Below are positions 25,051-34,671 of a DNA stretch of 64,000 nt, one piece after another. Origin of the DNA: Mesobacillus maritimus (lineage in GTDB: Bacteria > Bacillota > Bacilli > Bacillales > Cytobacillaceae); assembly GCF_019749255.1 (NCBI RefSeq), contig NZ_JACWFH010000007.1, positions 186,001 to 250,000 of the forward strand, read 5' to 3'. The position numbers were made by a program, and so were the translations under genes. Each line of letters starts with the position of its first letter. Position 1 is the first letter of the stretch. Below the pieces are notes generated by a model, which did no database searches, was not told the DNA's origin, and saw only the letters and a list, made by a program, of their open reading frames with translations.

Positions 25051-25817
25051 CCTCTAATTTAATAAACCTATTTTTTGTTGCGATTGGGGTACTAGCTATT
25101 TTTGTATATCTATTAGCGGTTAGGTCATCAAATCAACATTACAAAAAATGGCCCTCCTATAGATCTTTATATTGGGTAATGGGCGTTTTTTCGGCGGAGG
25201 CAGCCCTTGTTGGTCCAATCGCAACACAAGCTCATCATAATTTCGCTGTACATATGGTGGGGCATTTATTGCTTGGGATGCTAGCACCACTCCTATTAGT
25301 GCTTAGTGCGCCCGTAACATTAATCTTAAGGAGTTTATCGATTTCGAAAGGTCGCCGTTTATCCAAAATGCTGAAAAGTAGGTTTGTAAAATTTGTGGGT
25401 GATCCTTTCGTTGCATCCGTTCTTAATATCGGTGGACTTTGGCTGCTATACACAACTGAATTATATTCAGCCATGCACCATCATGTGTTCCTGCATCTAT
25501 TGATCCATTTCCATGTGTTTTTAGCTGGATATCTTTTTACCGCTTCCATGATTTATATTGACCCTATTTCCCATAGGCGGAGCTACCTTTATCGGGGGAT
25601 TGTATTGGTGATTGCTCTCTCTGGCCATGGTATTTTATCAAAATATATCTACGGAACTCCACCAGTTGGAGTCCCATCTATTCAGGCGGAGCAGGGAGGA
25701 ATGCTTATGTACTATGGAGGGGATGCGATTGACTTAGTTCTGATTTTTATTTATTGGCTTCAATGGTATAAGGGTAATCGACCAAGGGAGTCTCAAGATT
25801 TAAGAGAATCGATATGA
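25047..25817 (+). CDS. ctaG: Cytochrome c oxidase assembly factor CtaG family
   Basis: ATG 25047 overlaps the previous stop by four bases. The 256-residue protein has seven spans, and conserved histidines 'TQAHHNFAVHMVGHLLLGML', 'AMHHHVFLHLLIHFHVF' and 'IDPISHRRS' of the caa3_CtaG family. In B. subtilis CtaG is needed for active caa3 oxidase, probably for CuB delivery. Here it is outside any cta operon and paired with DUF2243, so it is likely a paralog rather than the main CtaG. The family call is firm. Confidence 0.85.
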   Translation: MTSNLINLFFVAIGVLAIFVYLLAVRSSNQHYKKWPSYRSLYWVMGVFSAEAALVGPIATQAHHNFAVHMVGHLLLGMLAPLLLVLSAPVTLILRSLSISKGRRLSKMLKSRFVKFVGDPFVASVLNIGGLWLLYTTELYSAMHHHVFLHLLIHFHVFLAGYLFTASMIYIDPISHRRSYLYRGIVLVIALSGHGILSKYIYGTPPVGVPSIQAEQGGMLMYYGGDAIDLVLIFIYWLQWYKGNRPRESQDLRESI

Positions 25818-25935
25818 GATAGTTTTTTTGTTACATTCATTAAGCGTTTTGATTGATTCCACCGTGCCCAAGCAGTTGATGAGTACATGCAAATGGTCAC
25901 GGTGAAAGTTTCCATTGTTAGATTGACCTTCTCTA

Positions 25936-27699
25936 CTAAAGTATCTTACCGTCTGTCATTAGTTTCGGTAACGCTGTTGGTAGGTGCTGGAATTTTCCAA
26001 CATGAAACAAGCCTTGAACGGTGAGCTTTAATTCCGGAATGACTGGCAATGCTAGAAAAGAGAGTGTTAAAAAGGGGTTAAACCCAACAGATACTCCTAA
26101 TTCCTTCAATGCGTCATTTACTTTCTGAAGCTTCGTGTATACCACCTGATAAGGAAGAGGGGAGAGGAGTCCGCTAATAGGGAGGTCAAGGGAAGCTAGT
26201 ATTGCTCCGTTATTAACTACGATCAATCCGCCTTGCCTTTTATTGAGCTCAGAGGCGGCTAATAACATATCTTCATCATTTTCGCCACACAGAATAAGAT
26301 TATGAGAATCATGGGAAACAGTAGAAGCAATCGCACCTGATTTTAAACCAAGACCTTTCACAATTCCTAATCCAATCTGACCTGTCATATTGTGGCGTTC
26401 AATTACCGCAAGCTTTAATAAATCATTGCCTACTGAGGTCTGAAATAAATTATCATGATTGACATCCACTTCCTCAATGCAGTGTCGTGTTACCAGACTA
26501 TTAGGAATCACCTCAATGATATTGGCATATTTTCCGGTAACCGTAATATCTAAATCGTCTAGCAATAAGTTTAAAAAACGTACACTTTGCGTTAAATGAG
26601 GAGTAGACGTGGATTTGCTTGCACCCACTGAATTCTTTAGTACCCCATTTTGGACAATCTCCAATCCATCCTTGAATACCCGTTGAATGTTCATCTCTGT
26701 TAGGTTATCAATTAATAAAAGATCAGCTTTGTACCCTGGTGCTATGGCTCCGCGATCACGAAGCCCAAAGCATTCGGCGGCATTTAAAGTAGCCATTTGA
26801 ATAGCTGTTATTGGGTTGAGTCCACATTGGATGGCGAGTTTAATATTAAAGTCAATGCTCCCCTCGTCAATTAAATCGTCCAGATGTTTATCATCGGTAA
26901 CGAATAGGCATCGGCGTGCGTTCTTTTCATTTACAATTCCAATAATATTCTTTAAATCTTTTGCCACAGTCCCCTCACGTATCATCAGATACATCCCTTT
27001 TTGTAAGCGAGCCTTCGCTTCAGCGAGCGTAGTGCATTCATGATCCGTCCGAATTCCAGCTGCCATATAAATATTTAAGTCATCTGGTTGAAGACCAGCG
27101 GCATGACCGTCAATTATTTTTCCAAGAGATGACGTTTGACTAAGCTTTTCGAGCATTTGTCTCTCGCCATATTTTACTGCAGGAAAGTTCATGACCTCTG
27201 CCAATCCTAAGACCCTTGGATGGTGTAAGAAAGGTTGTAAGTCTTCCATACTTAGCTTGGCACCAGCATATTCAAATTCAGTTGCAGGAACGCACGAGGG
27301 CAGCATGACAAAAAGGTCGAGAATGGTGTTTTCTGATGAATCGAGAATGTACTTTATTCCATCTATCCCTGAGACGTTGGCAATTTCATGAGGATCGGTA
27401 ATCGCGGTCGTGACCCCTTGTTTAAGAAGAACCTTTGCAAATTCTTGAGGAGTAACCATAGAAGATTCAACATGCACATGGCCATCAATTAATCCGGGGG
27501 AAATATAGCTTTTCTTGGCGTCCAACTCTTCTTTCCCTTTGTAACGTCCAATTCCAGCGATAAAACCATCAACAATAGCAAGATCATCTTCTATGATCTC
27601 ACCATTAAATACATCGATGATTCTACCATTTTTTATCACAAGGTCCGCTTTTTCACGACCCGCAGCGACCGCAATTCTCCGCGCAAAAGTCTTATCCAC
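25936..27699 (-). CDS. adeC: Adenine deaminase
   Basis: GTG 27699 is chosen: it follows AAAGGG at nine bases and gives the start 'MDKTFARRIAVAAG' like other Ade proteins; a TTG 18 bases upstream is possible. The 587-residue enzyme has the amidohydrolase metal motif 'GLIDGHVHVESSM', then 'ITDPHEIANVSG', 'GHAAGLQPDDLN' and the distal 'STVSHDSHNLILCG'. It converts adenine to hypoxanthine with release of ammonium. It follows guaD on the same strand by 20 bases, forming a two-gene purine deamination operon. Fits nitrogen scavenging. Confidence 0.93.
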   Translation of the reverse strand: MDKTFARRIAVAAGREKADLVIKNGRIIDVFNGEIIEDDLAIVDGFIAGIGRYKGKEELDAKKSYISPGLIDGHVHVESSMVTPQEFAKVLLKQGVTTAITDPHEIANVSGIDGIKYILDSSENTILDLFVMLPSCVPATEFEYAGAKLSMEDLQPFLHHPRVLGLAEVMNFPAVKYGERQMLEKLSQTSSLGKIIDGHAAGLQPDDLNIYMAAGIRTDHECTTLAEAKARLQKGMYLMIREGTVAKDLKNIIGIVNEKNARRCLFVTDDKHLDDLIDEGSIDFNIKLAIQCGLNPITAIQMATLNAAECFGLRDRGAIAPGYKADLLLIDNLTEMNIQRVFKDGLEIVQNGVLKNSVGASKSTSTPHLTQSVRFLNLLLDDLDITVTGKYANIIEVIPNSLVTRHCIEEVDVNHDNLFQTSVGNDLLKLAVIERHNMTGQIGLGIVKGLGLKSGAIASTVSHDSHNLILCGENDEDMLLAASELNKRQGGLIVVNNGAILASLDLPISGLLSPLPYQVVYTKLQKVNDALKELGVSVGFNPFLTLSFLALPVIPELKLTVQGLFHVGKFQHLPTALPKLMTDGKIL

Positions 27700-27719
27700 T
27701 CTCGTCAGCCCTTTCAAGT

Positions 27720-28184
27720 TTAATAGGTGATTTTATCATTTGATTTTGTCCATGCCTTAAAAGCTGAATCTGCATTTTTAAGGGACACTTTCACCATTGG
27801 AATTTTTCGATTCTCATGGGGAACCTCAAGTTGTTCATATATAAATTTGTCATCAAAGCCTATATTGGCAGCATCTTCCTTTGTACAAGCAAAATATACT
27901 GCTTTAGGTCTTGCCCAAAAGATGGCACCTAGGCACATCGGACATGGTTCACAGCTCGTATAAAGTTCACAATCCTCTAGTTGATAGGAATTTAATAACT
28001 GACATGCATCGCGAATCGCTTGTACTTCCGCATGGGCAGTAGGGTCGTTTAGGCTGGTTACATGATTTTGGCCAACACCGACAATTTCGCCGTCCTTCAC
28101 TACGACAGCACCAAAAGGGCCTCCTGTATTGTTTACTACATTATCCAGTGCAAGCTGAACAGCCATCTCCATAAACATATTCAT
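27720..28184 (-). CDS. guaD: Guanine deaminase
   Basis: ATG 28184; the ribosome site is weak (GTGAGTGA). 154 residues of the cytidine-deaminase fold with zinc motifs 'HAEVQAI' and 'EPCPMCLGAI', and the GuaD-specific C-terminal part ('GFDDKFIYEQL', 'AFKAW'). It converts guanine to xanthine. B. subtilis GuaD has the same length and motifs throughout. It is the first gene of the pair with adeC. Control by PucR-type regulators is known in B. subtilis; no site was recognised here. Confidence 0.92.
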   Translation of the reverse strand: MNMFMEMAVQLALDNVVNNTGGPFGAVVVKDGEIVGVGQNHVTSLNDPTAHAEVQAIRDACQLLNSYQLEDCELYTSCEPCPMCLGAIFWARPKAVYFACTKEDAANIGFDDKFIYEQLEVPHENRKIPMVKVSLKNADSAFKAWTKSNDKITY

Positions 28185-28502
28185 CTATCATTCACTCACT
28201 TTCTTTAACTGGAAAATTTATTTTAGTTGCATTCCTCCATTACGGGGGAAATACGTTTCCAAATATCATATAAAAATCTTCCATTCTTTTAAATAAATAT
28301 GGAAGGAAAGTTAACAGGGTATTTCATCATATTCTTATTACCTTAGCTAGTGAGAATAACTGATTGTATGAACGGAGGAATAGGTTGTCTCGAGTATTTT
28401 TTTAATTCATACTTTACAACTCGGAATACTAAGGTTATGATATTGGTAACCTATTAAAGAAAACAAGAATGTAATTGTAAAGAGCATAAGGAGGTCATGG
28501 TT
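28185..28502. other. Divergent region guaD / esterase
   Basis: 318 bases between divergent genes. It contains an AT-rich stretch with promoter-like hexamers but no operator or riboswitch that I can support. Confidence 0.4.
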
Positions 28503-29273
28503 ATGAAGGAAAAATACCCTGTTATTGATGGTGCTGAGACATTTTTTTATAAAGGAAATGAAGTAGGGATACTCCTTTCGCACGGTTTTGTAGGCACACC
28601 ACAAAGTGTACAGTTTATTGGAGAGAGACTTGCGGAGTATGGGTATACTGTTTTGGCACCCCGTTTACCAGGGCATGGGACCCACTTCCATGACCTTGAA
28701 AATTGTACCTATGATGACTGGTTTGCAGCTTTAGAAAATGGATACCACTATTTAGCTAAAGAATGCTCCACTGTATTTGTATTAGGCCAATCAATGGGTG
28801 GCACCTTGACGCTTAAGTTGGCACATAAATACCCTGAAATACGGGGAATTGTTACTGTCAACGCAGCCTTGTCGCTTCCTGCATTTGAGTACCTAAAAGA
28901 TAGTCAGGTGCCACAGTTTCTTCCTGAAGGTGAGCCTGATATTAAGGCAAAAGGAGTCTATGAAATTACCTATGATCAGACACCTTTAAAAGCAATCCAT
29001 CAACTTCAAGCGTTAATGGCAAGTACACCAAGGTTACTACCTGACATTACAACCCCAATCTTATGTGTGAAATCTTCCGTTGACCATGTTGTTCCACCTG
29101 AAAATACGGCATTTATATATAAAAAGGTAAACTCCAAAGTAAAAGATCTTATTACTTTGGAAAATTCTTACCATGTTGCATCGATGGACAATGACAAAGA
29201 ACAGATTGTTGAAAATGTGGTTAACTTTGTTCAACAGCAGTTAGCAAAGGAACTAATTGCCTCTAATTCATAA
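28503..29273 (+). CDS. Carboxylesterase, Est30-like alpha/beta hydrolase
   Basis: ATG 28503 lies seven bases after AAGGAGGT; the ATG at 28497 is only one base away from it. The 256-residue enzyme has the oxyanion region 'LLSHGFVGTPQS', nucleophile elbow 'LGQSMGG', acid 'SSVDHVVPP' and final histidine in 'NSYHVASMDND', matching the thermophile-type Est30 carboxylesterases and related monoglyceride lipases. It hydrolyses short- to medium-chain esters in the cytoplasm. No signal peptide is present. It converges on the AEC transporter with a shared terminator. Confidence 0.88.
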   Translation: MKEKYPVIDGAETFFYKGNEVGILLSHGFVGTPQSVQFIGERLAEYGYTVLAPRLPGHGTHFHDLENCTYDDWFAALENGYHYLAKECSTVFVLGQSMGGTLTLKLAHKYPEIRGIVTVNAALSLPAFEYLKDSQVPQFLPEGEPDIKAKGVYEITYDQTPLKAIHQLQALMASTPRLLPDITTPILCVKSSVDHVVPPENTAFIYKKVNSKVKDLITLENSYHVASMDNDKEQIVENVVNFVQQQLAKELIASNS

Positions 29274-29318
29274 AAAACGAGTGGCGGTTCACAGTGAACA
29301 GCCACTCGTTTTTTTTTT
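29273..29318. terminator. Strong bidirectional terminator
   Basis: AAAAAACGAGTGGC and GCCACTCGTTTTTT arms flanking an inner GTTCACAGTGAAC hairpin; A and T runs serve both converging genes. Confidence 0.92.
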
Positions 29319-30222
29319 ATAGTACAAAGTTTGCAAGGATAAACAAAATGATAATACTTATGAAAATACATATATTCGCTATTGTGCCAATTAAGCGGGT
29401 TGTTGAATAGTTAAATTCATGGGAATAGGGAATGACAGCTAGTCCAATTGGCAATAGAAATCCTATTAGAATCGTAATTCTAAACATATGACTCACTGGT
29501 AGCAAAAAATAAAAAGCTAACCCAAAAAGCAGCCCCAACCCATAGCGATAAAGCAAATACTTAAAGATGGGACGAACATATTGTTTTTCGAAGGTGAAAT
29601 TCATATAAAGTCCTAAAAGAATTAAGGATAATGGCATATTGGCTTTTGAAATAATTGTGGCTAGATCAATGAATTCTGTTGGAAGTTTGATGTTCACGAG
29701 GTTTAGAATAGTCATGATGATATAGCTCATGAACGGAATCGACTTGCTAAATTTTTTTACAATTCCGATAGGATTAAGACTAAGACCATCTTTAGAATAA
29801 TAACTTCCTAGAATATAGGATACCCCAAAGATGAGAATAGAATTGCCTGCATCAAACATTCCAAAATACAAAAGACCCTCAGCGCCCCAAAATGCTTCTA
29901 CAAGAGGGAAGGCAAATAATCCTACATTGTATCCGGGAGAAAGCATCATCAAGGTCCCTTTTAATTCTTTATCTTCATTTTTAAAAACAAAATAAGCAAA
30001 TAAAACGGATATTAACCCATAGCTGACGACAATAAAAGGGAGGAGCATTAAGGATGGTTCAATTTGGACGGAGTTCAGGGAGATAATCACAAGCGCAGGT
30101 AATGTAATATTAAAAATAATCCTTGAAATAACCTCACCATCTGATTCTTTTAAGATGTTCAGTTTTTTGAATAGATATCCAACACCAATTAATAGCATGA
30201 TCGTTACAATTTCTTGGTTCAT
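29317..30222 (-). CDS. AEC family (auxin efflux carrier-like) transporter
   Basis: ATG 30222 after GAGGAG. The 301-residue protein has about ten spans in two five-span halves; 'FNITLPALVIISLNSV' in the first half and 'ISKANMPLSLILLGLYM' in the second are the paired crossover motifs of the AEC/bile-acid-transporter fold. Bacterial members move malonate, malate or other carboxylates. There are no neighbouring catabolic genes to tell the substrate. Family call is firm, substrate unknown. Confidence 0.85.
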   Translation of the reverse strand: MNQEIVTIMLLIGVGYLFKKLNILKESDGEVISRIIFNITLPALVIISLNSVQIEPSLMLLPFIVVSYGLISVLFAYFVFKNEDKELKGTLMMLSPGYNVGLFAFPLVEAFWGAEGLLYFGMFDAGNSILIFGVSYILGSYYSKDGLSLNPIGIVKKFSKSIPFMSYIIMTILNLVNIKLPTEFIDLATIISKANMPLSLILLGLYMNFTFEKQYVRPIFKYLLYRYGLGLLFGLAFYFLLPVSHMFRITILIGFLLPIGLAVIPYSHEFNYSTTRLIGTIANICIFISIIILFILANFVL

Positions 30223-30336
30223 CTTGATACTCCTCTTGTTTCTAGCGCAATTTTATAATGGTATTTTTATATAATTTTAAGTTTGCTGATTCACATACAA
30301 TTATATTATTATATCACCGATTTAATTCGCTGGGGA

Positions 30337-30369
30337 GAAAAAAGACCTGCTCCTAAAAGGCGCAGATCG
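30337..30369 (-). terminator. Terminator of cwlJ (minus strand)
   Basis: On the minus strand GATCTGC pairs with GCAGGTC (one wobble), then TTTTTT. Confidence 0.8.
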
Positions 30370-30798
30370 TTAAAAAGTGTTATAAATGTTATCACATTCG
30401 CCACTTCGCGGTTCGTAAAAGCAGTGACGTTTAAAGCGACCCACTAGTGGTTGATTGTACCAAGTGGCCGGACAATCACCACCTGGTCGGAAGTACCAAA
30501 GACTGAATTTTGCTGGCCACTCCCGATGACCTCTTACCGCTTTTCGTGCAAGCTTTTTTTCCGCCTCTCTAGCTCTCTGATAAAAATACCCTTTTTGAGT
30601 AGCTTCGAACGCATGCTCTTGGTAAATCATTTGAGGAATCGTCCTTATCCCTTTAAAATCCGAGCAGTTCCCTCTAATCCGGTTTATGCCAACTGAACCT
30701 ACATGCATCATGCCTTGAATACCTTCGCCTTCAGCTTCAGCCCTCAGCAATCTTGCCAACAGATTGATATCTGATTCAGTATGTTTCACCACGGCCAT
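30370..30798 (-). CDS. cwlJ: Spore cortex-lytic hydrolase CwlJ
   Basis: ATG 30798 is preceded by GGAGGTGGGC; a longer frame upstream has no site. The 142-residue protein has the length and sequence of B. subtilis CwlJ: 'LLARLLRAEAEGEGIQGM' with the catalytic Glu, 'GINRIRGNCSDFKG', 'FSLWYFRPGGDCPATWYNQ' and the end 'NIYNTF'. CwlJ sits in the spore coat/cortex boundary and degrades cortex during germination, notably in response to calcium-dipicolinate, with GerQ needed for its localisation. gerQ, next to cwlJ in B. subtilis, is not adjacent here. It shows that the host makes spores. Confidence 0.95.
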   Translation of the reverse strand: MAVVKHTESDINLLARLLRAEAEGEGIQGMMHVGSVGINRIRGNCSDFKGIRTIPQMIYQEHAFEATQKGYFYQRAREAEKKLARKAVRGHREWPAKFSLWYFRPGGDCPATWYNQPLVGRFKRHCFYEPRSGECDNIYNTF

Positions 30799-31226
30799 AA
30801 GCCCACCTCCACTATACCTTATCATATTGCAATAAGATGAAGATGGTTCCCTACTATAACAAACTTGACCCAATAGAAGTAAGTGAATCTGGCCTGATCG
30901 GCAAAACGAAAAGCGATAGCTACAATCTTGTTAATATGCTCATTGTTGGCCGTTTTCGTAAAAAAGGTGTTGTTCCTATCTTAAAGTCGAATTTAATGTA
31001 AATAAGTTTGCAAGCTCTTTTCTACTGCAGCGAAACAAGGCTAAAACATCCAATATTAAAGGAAAAAAGTGATCAAATTGTGAGATATGTCTAGAGATTG
31101 GTATGGTTTGAACGTAGTTTATCGTGGTAAAAGATTGTTTTATGTGAATTTCACTATCATTTTGTCAGATAAAATAGTATTATGTAAAAATATTCAGCTT
31201 GAGGCACAAAAGGAGAATTCTTATTT
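30799..31226. other. Intergenic region with possible short coding remnant
   Basis: 428 bases. A 54-codon plus-strand frame at 30837-31001 ('VPYYNKLDPIEVSESGLIG' onward) looks protein-like in composition but has no ribosome site and overlaps the cwlJ promoter side; it may be a decayed gene end. A -35-like TTGTCA (31162-31167) with TAAAAA 17 bases later could be the promoter of the transporter at 31227. Confidence 0.35.
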
Positions 31227-32561
31227 ATGAAGACACATGAACAATGGACATCCAAGCTTGGCTTCATTCTAGCAGCGGCTGGTTCCGCGATAGGATTAGG
31301 AGCTATTTGGAAGTTTCCCTATATGGCTGGTACGAATGGGGGAGCCATATTTTTCTTGTTTTTTATCCTATTAACCATATTCGTAGGCGCCCCGATATTA
31401 ATTGCGGAGTTTTTGATTGGCCGGAATAGTCAAAAGGATGCAATCCGGGCGTATCAAAAGCTTGCTCCTGGAACCAAATGGCATTATATTGGCGGAGCTG
31501 GTGTGATCTTTTCCTTTATCTTGCTATCATTTTATAGTGTTGTTGGGGGATGGATCCTTTCGTATTTGGGAAGAAGCATCACCGGTTCTTTATCAAATGC
31601 TAATTACGGGGAATTATTTAATGAAATTATTGCTAACCCAATAGAAGTGGTGGTCTGTCAGTTTATTTTTATGATCATGACGATTATGGTCGTGAAAGGT
31701 GGCGTCCAGAAGGGAATTGAACGAGCAAGTAAATATATGATGCCTGCACTTTTTCTTTTATTTATTATTCTTGCAATTCGTTCGTTAACATTAGAAGGGG
31801 CAGGAGCAGGTATTGAGTTTTTGCTCAAACCGGATTTCTCGGCATTAACAGCAGAAACCATTCTTTTGGCATTAGGACAAGCTTTTTTCACCTTAAGTGT
31901 CGGAATTTCCGTCATGGTGACGTATGCTTCTTACCTATCTAAATCAGAAAACATCGTCAAATCCGCTTTTTCGGTTGCAGGCTTAAACATCTTAATTTGT
32001 TTCCTAGCAGGAATTGTTATCTTCCCAGCTGTGTTTGCGCTCGGTTTTGAGCCTGGCCAGGGACCTGGATTAGTGTTTGTCGTCTTGCCAGCTGTGTTTA
32101 ATGAAATGGCCTTTGGCAGTGTATTCTTATTTATTTTTCTTGTCCTGCTTTTATTCGCAACGCTTACCTCGGCCTTTTCAATTTTAGAAATAGTTGTCGC
32201 CGTTCTGGTAAAAGATGAAAAGGAAAAGCGGGGCAAATTGGCTTGGATTAGTGGACTTTTGATTTTTCTTGTTGGTGTACCTAGTGCGCTTTCGTTTGGT
32301 GTCTTTTCAGAAGTTCAACTTTTTGGAAAGTCGATTTTTGATGCAGCAGATTTCCTCGTCAGCAATATAGGGTTACCGCTTGGAGCTTTATTCATTTCAT
32401 TATTTGTTGGCTACAGACTCCCACGTAATTTGGTGAAGGAAGAATTATCAATGGGAACAAATGGTCTAGGGATTTTTTACGATATTTGGTACTTTTCCAT
32501 TCGCTTTGTTGTTCCGATTGCTATTGCTGTTGTATTCCTGCAATCCATCGGGCTTCTTTAA
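31227..32561 (+). CDS. Sodium-dependent transporter (NSS/SNF family)
   Basis: ATG 31227 behind AAAGGAGAAT. 444 residues, about eleven spans. The family start 'WTSKLGFILAAAGSAIGLGAIWKFPYM' (in part: the TM1 unwound Na+/substrate region 'GSAIGLGAIWKFP') is clear, followed by 'NGGAIFFLFF' and a TM6-TM8 core. It resembles the YocR/YhdH group of bacterial neurotransmitter:sodium symporters, which take up amino acids. Substrate is not known. It is a single gene with an imperfect hairpin terminator at 32592. Confidence 0.9.
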   Translation: MKTHEQWTSKLGFILAAAGSAIGLGAIWKFPYMAGTNGGAIFFLFFILLTIFVGAPILIAEFLIGRNSQKDAIRAYQKLAPGTKWHYIGGAGVIFSFILLSFYSVVGGWILSYLGRSITGSLSNANYGELFNEIIANPIEVVVCQFIFMIMTIMVVKGGVQKGIERASKYMMPALFLLFIILAIRSLTLEGAGAGIEFLLKPDFSALTAETILLALGQAFFTLSVGISVMVTYASYLSKSENIVKSAFSVAGLNILICFLAGIVIFPAVFALGFEPGQGPGLVFVVLPAVFNEMAFGSVFLFIFLVLLLFATLTSAFSILEIVVAVLVKDEKEKRGKLAWISGLLIFLVGVPSALSFGVFSEVQLFGKSIFDAADFLVSNIGLPLGALFISLFVGYRLPRNLVKEELSMGTNGLGIFYDIWYFSIRFVVPIAIAVVFLQSIGLL

Positions 32562-32591
32562 GCCACTGAACTTGATACTCATTTAAAGAAA

Positions 32592-32630
32592 CATGCAAAG
32601 GGCTGTCTTATTGATGGCTCTTTTTGCATA
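32592..32630 (+). terminator. Probable terminator
   Basis: Imperfect hairpin ATGCAAAGGGCTGTC / GATGGCTCTTTTTGCAT with an internal T run. Confidence 0.55.
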
Positions 32631-32678
32631 CCTATAAATCAAGTGAATCGAGTGAGATGAATAGAATGGGGGGAAATC

Positions 32679-33110
32679 ATGCAAAATCAAGTGTACTTAC
32701 CCGACCTTCAAAAAAAGGCTTTTATTCATGCTCCTATTGAAACAGTGTGGGCAGCTGTAGCAACGTCTGAGGGTCTGGCAAGCTGGTTTATGCTTAATGA
32801 TTTTAAGCCGTTGAAAGGTCATAAATTTGAATTGAACCGTGGACAGTTTGGCGTTTCGCCTTGTTATGTAAAAGAAGTGAGCCCAACCCATCATCTTTCT
32901 TTTACATGGGGAAAAGATTGGACCGTTGCATTTGAACTGAAAGAGCATGGGGACTTAACGGAATTTACGGTCACTCATTCTGGTTGGGATCCGGAAAAGA
33001 TAACTGAATTTCGTGCGGCACACTCCGTTGTTCATGAAAACATGGATATTGGTTGGTCGAACTTAATCAAGAAACTATACGACTATGTTGAAGGAAATAA
33101 TAGGTCGTAA
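32679..33110 (+). CDS. SRPBCC/AHSA1-like protein
   Basis: ATG 32679 behind GGGGGGAAATC. The 143-residue protein follows the START-like (AHSA1, activator of Hsp90 ATPase homologue) pattern: 'FIHAPIETVWAAVATSEGLA', 'WFMLNDFKP', 'HHLSFTWG' and a long last helix. In bacteria these bind hydrophobic ligands or act in stress responses; the exact ligand is unknown. It has its own strong terminator at 33202 and no operon partner. Confidence 0.85.
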   Translation: MQNQVYLPDLQKKAFIHAPIETVWAAVATSEGLASWFMLNDFKPLKGHKFELNRGQFGVSPCYVKEVSPTHHLSFTWGKDWTVAFELKEHGDLTEFTVTHSGWDPEKITEFRAAHSVVHENMDIGWSNLIKKLYDYVEGNNRS

Positions 33111-33201
33111 TAGACATTAAAAAGACGCCAAGTTATAAAAGTAAGTAGTTCGGTTTTTAAAAACAGATTATATAAAACATAGCCTTTTTGGACTAACGGG
33201 T

Positions 33202-33235
33202 AGCGATCCTTCAATAACGAAGGATCGCTTTTTTA
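33202..33235 (+). terminator. Terminator of the SRPBCC gene
   Basis: Perfect AGCGATCCTTC / GAAGGATCGCT stem and TTTTTT tail. The remaining bases of the 316-base gap (33111-33426) show nothing else. Confidence 0.92.
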
Positions 33236-33426
33236 ATCGAAGCAAATGCAGCAGAATAGTTGAACAAGATTTCAACTGAGTCAGCACTATTATCACAGTA
33301 CAAATTTCCTCTTTTTGATAAAATATTCAATCTATTATTATCCTCTAATGTATAATTAGTTTATTGTGTATTGTAGCTGTTCAAATACAGGTGCAAGTTG
33401 TTGAAAAATAGTTTTGGAGGGATTAT

Positions 33427-34443
33427 GTGAAATCTATTATTCTAAATCGTCTTACCGATATTCAGAGTCAGAATGAATTCTCAGGAAGTGTTTTGGTTAA
33501 AAAAGATAATGGAGTTTTGACAGAAGTTAGCTATGGGTATGCTAATCGTTCTGAGCAAATTGAAAATAGCTCCTTTACACGATATGGAATAGCATCAGGA
33601 TGCAAACTGTTTACGTCAATAGCAATTTGTCAGCTTGTAGAAGATGGAAAATTAACTTTTGAAACAAAGTTAGCAGATTGCCTTAAATTTTCTTTTCCAA
33701 ATTTTGATAAAGATATAACCATTCACCACCTATTAACACATACAGCTGGTATACCAGATTATTTTGACGAGGAAGTAATGGATGACTTTGAAGAATTGTG
33801 GGTTAAGAACCCAATGTATCATATTAGAACCTTGGAAAACTTCTTACCACTTTTTCAGAACCAGCCAATGAAAGCAAAAGTAAATGAAAGATTCCATTAT
33901 AATAATGCTGGCTATATTTTACTTGGGTTAATTGTAGAGCAAGTAAGTCAGCTTCAATTTGCTGAATATATTGAAGAAAATATCTTTAAAAAAGCAGGGA
34001 TGATCAACTCGGGTTATTTCGAATTTGATTCCCTTCCTAAAAATACTGCACTTGGTTATATAGACTATCCGAATGGTACTTGGAAGACAAATATTTACTC
34101 ATTGCCTGTTAAAGGTGGTTCAGATGGTGGGGCATTTGTAACCGTGAACGACATGGCACTCTTCTGGGATTCGCTTGTAAACAATCAATTACTTAGTGAA
34201 GAATACACTTATATGATACTTAATCCATATGTTCAAACGAATAAAAAAAATAGCTTTTATGGGTATGGATTATGGATTGAAAAGAATGATGATGAAATTT
34301 ATAAATATCATATAATGGGGTATGACCCTGGGGTTAGTTTTCATTCTGCATATTATCCCAAGAACTCAATTAAAAGTGTCATTTGTTCTAATAAATCTGA
34401 AGGAGCATATGACATGATGAAAGGAATTGAGGATGAAATATAA
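33427..34443 (+). CDS. Serine hydrolase, class C beta-lactamase-like
   Basis: GTG 33427 follows TTTTGGAGGGA. The 338-residue protein has the penicillin-binding-like triad: S57-x-x-K60 in 'IASGCKLF', Y158-N159-N160 in 'FHYNNAGYILLG', and the family patterns 'LLTHTAGIPDYF' and 'GSDGGAFVTVNDM'. There is no signal peptide, so it is cytoplasmic and more likely an esterase or D-aminopeptidase-type hydrolase than a resistance enzyme. Base composition is AT-richer than its neighbours. Alone in its transcription unit. Confidence 0.85.
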   Translation: MKSIILNRLTDIQSQNEFSGSVLVKKDNGVLTEVSYGYANRSEQIENSSFTRYGIASGCKLFTSIAICQLVEDGKLTFETKLADCLKFSFPNFDKDITIHHLLTHTAGIPDYFDEEVMDDFEELWVKNPMYHIRTLENFLPLFQNQPMKAKVNERFHYNNAGYILLGLIVEQVSQLQFAEYIEENIFKKAGMINSGYFEFDSLPKNTALGYIDYPNGTWKTNIYSLPVKGGSDGGAFVTVNDMALFWDSLVNNQLLSEEYTYMILNPYVQTNKKNSFYGYGLWIEKNDDEIYKYHIMGYDPGVSFHSAYYPKNSIKSVICSNKSEGAYDMMKGIEDEI

Positions 34444-34510
34444 AAACTACCTTTGTTTGTGAAGAAATGTACTCAGAGTAAGAGGGATTTAATTGAATAA
34501 ACAATAAAAG

Positions 34511-34539
34511 AAACGCTCAGAAACTTCTGAGCGTTTTTC
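34511..34539 (+). terminator. Terminator of the serine hydrolase gene
   Basis: AAACGCTCAGAA / TCTGAGCGTTTTT hairpin. Confidence 0.9.
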
Positions 34540-34671
34540 AGTGCTAATAATATTATGATTTCTCTTGTTATTTTGGATGCTGAGAAATTCAGCGGCATTT
34601 TAGCCTTCTACTCATTTTGCACTCCAAAACAGAACCTGTTATGTAAAAGGGAGCGTCTTTTTTAACTGTTT

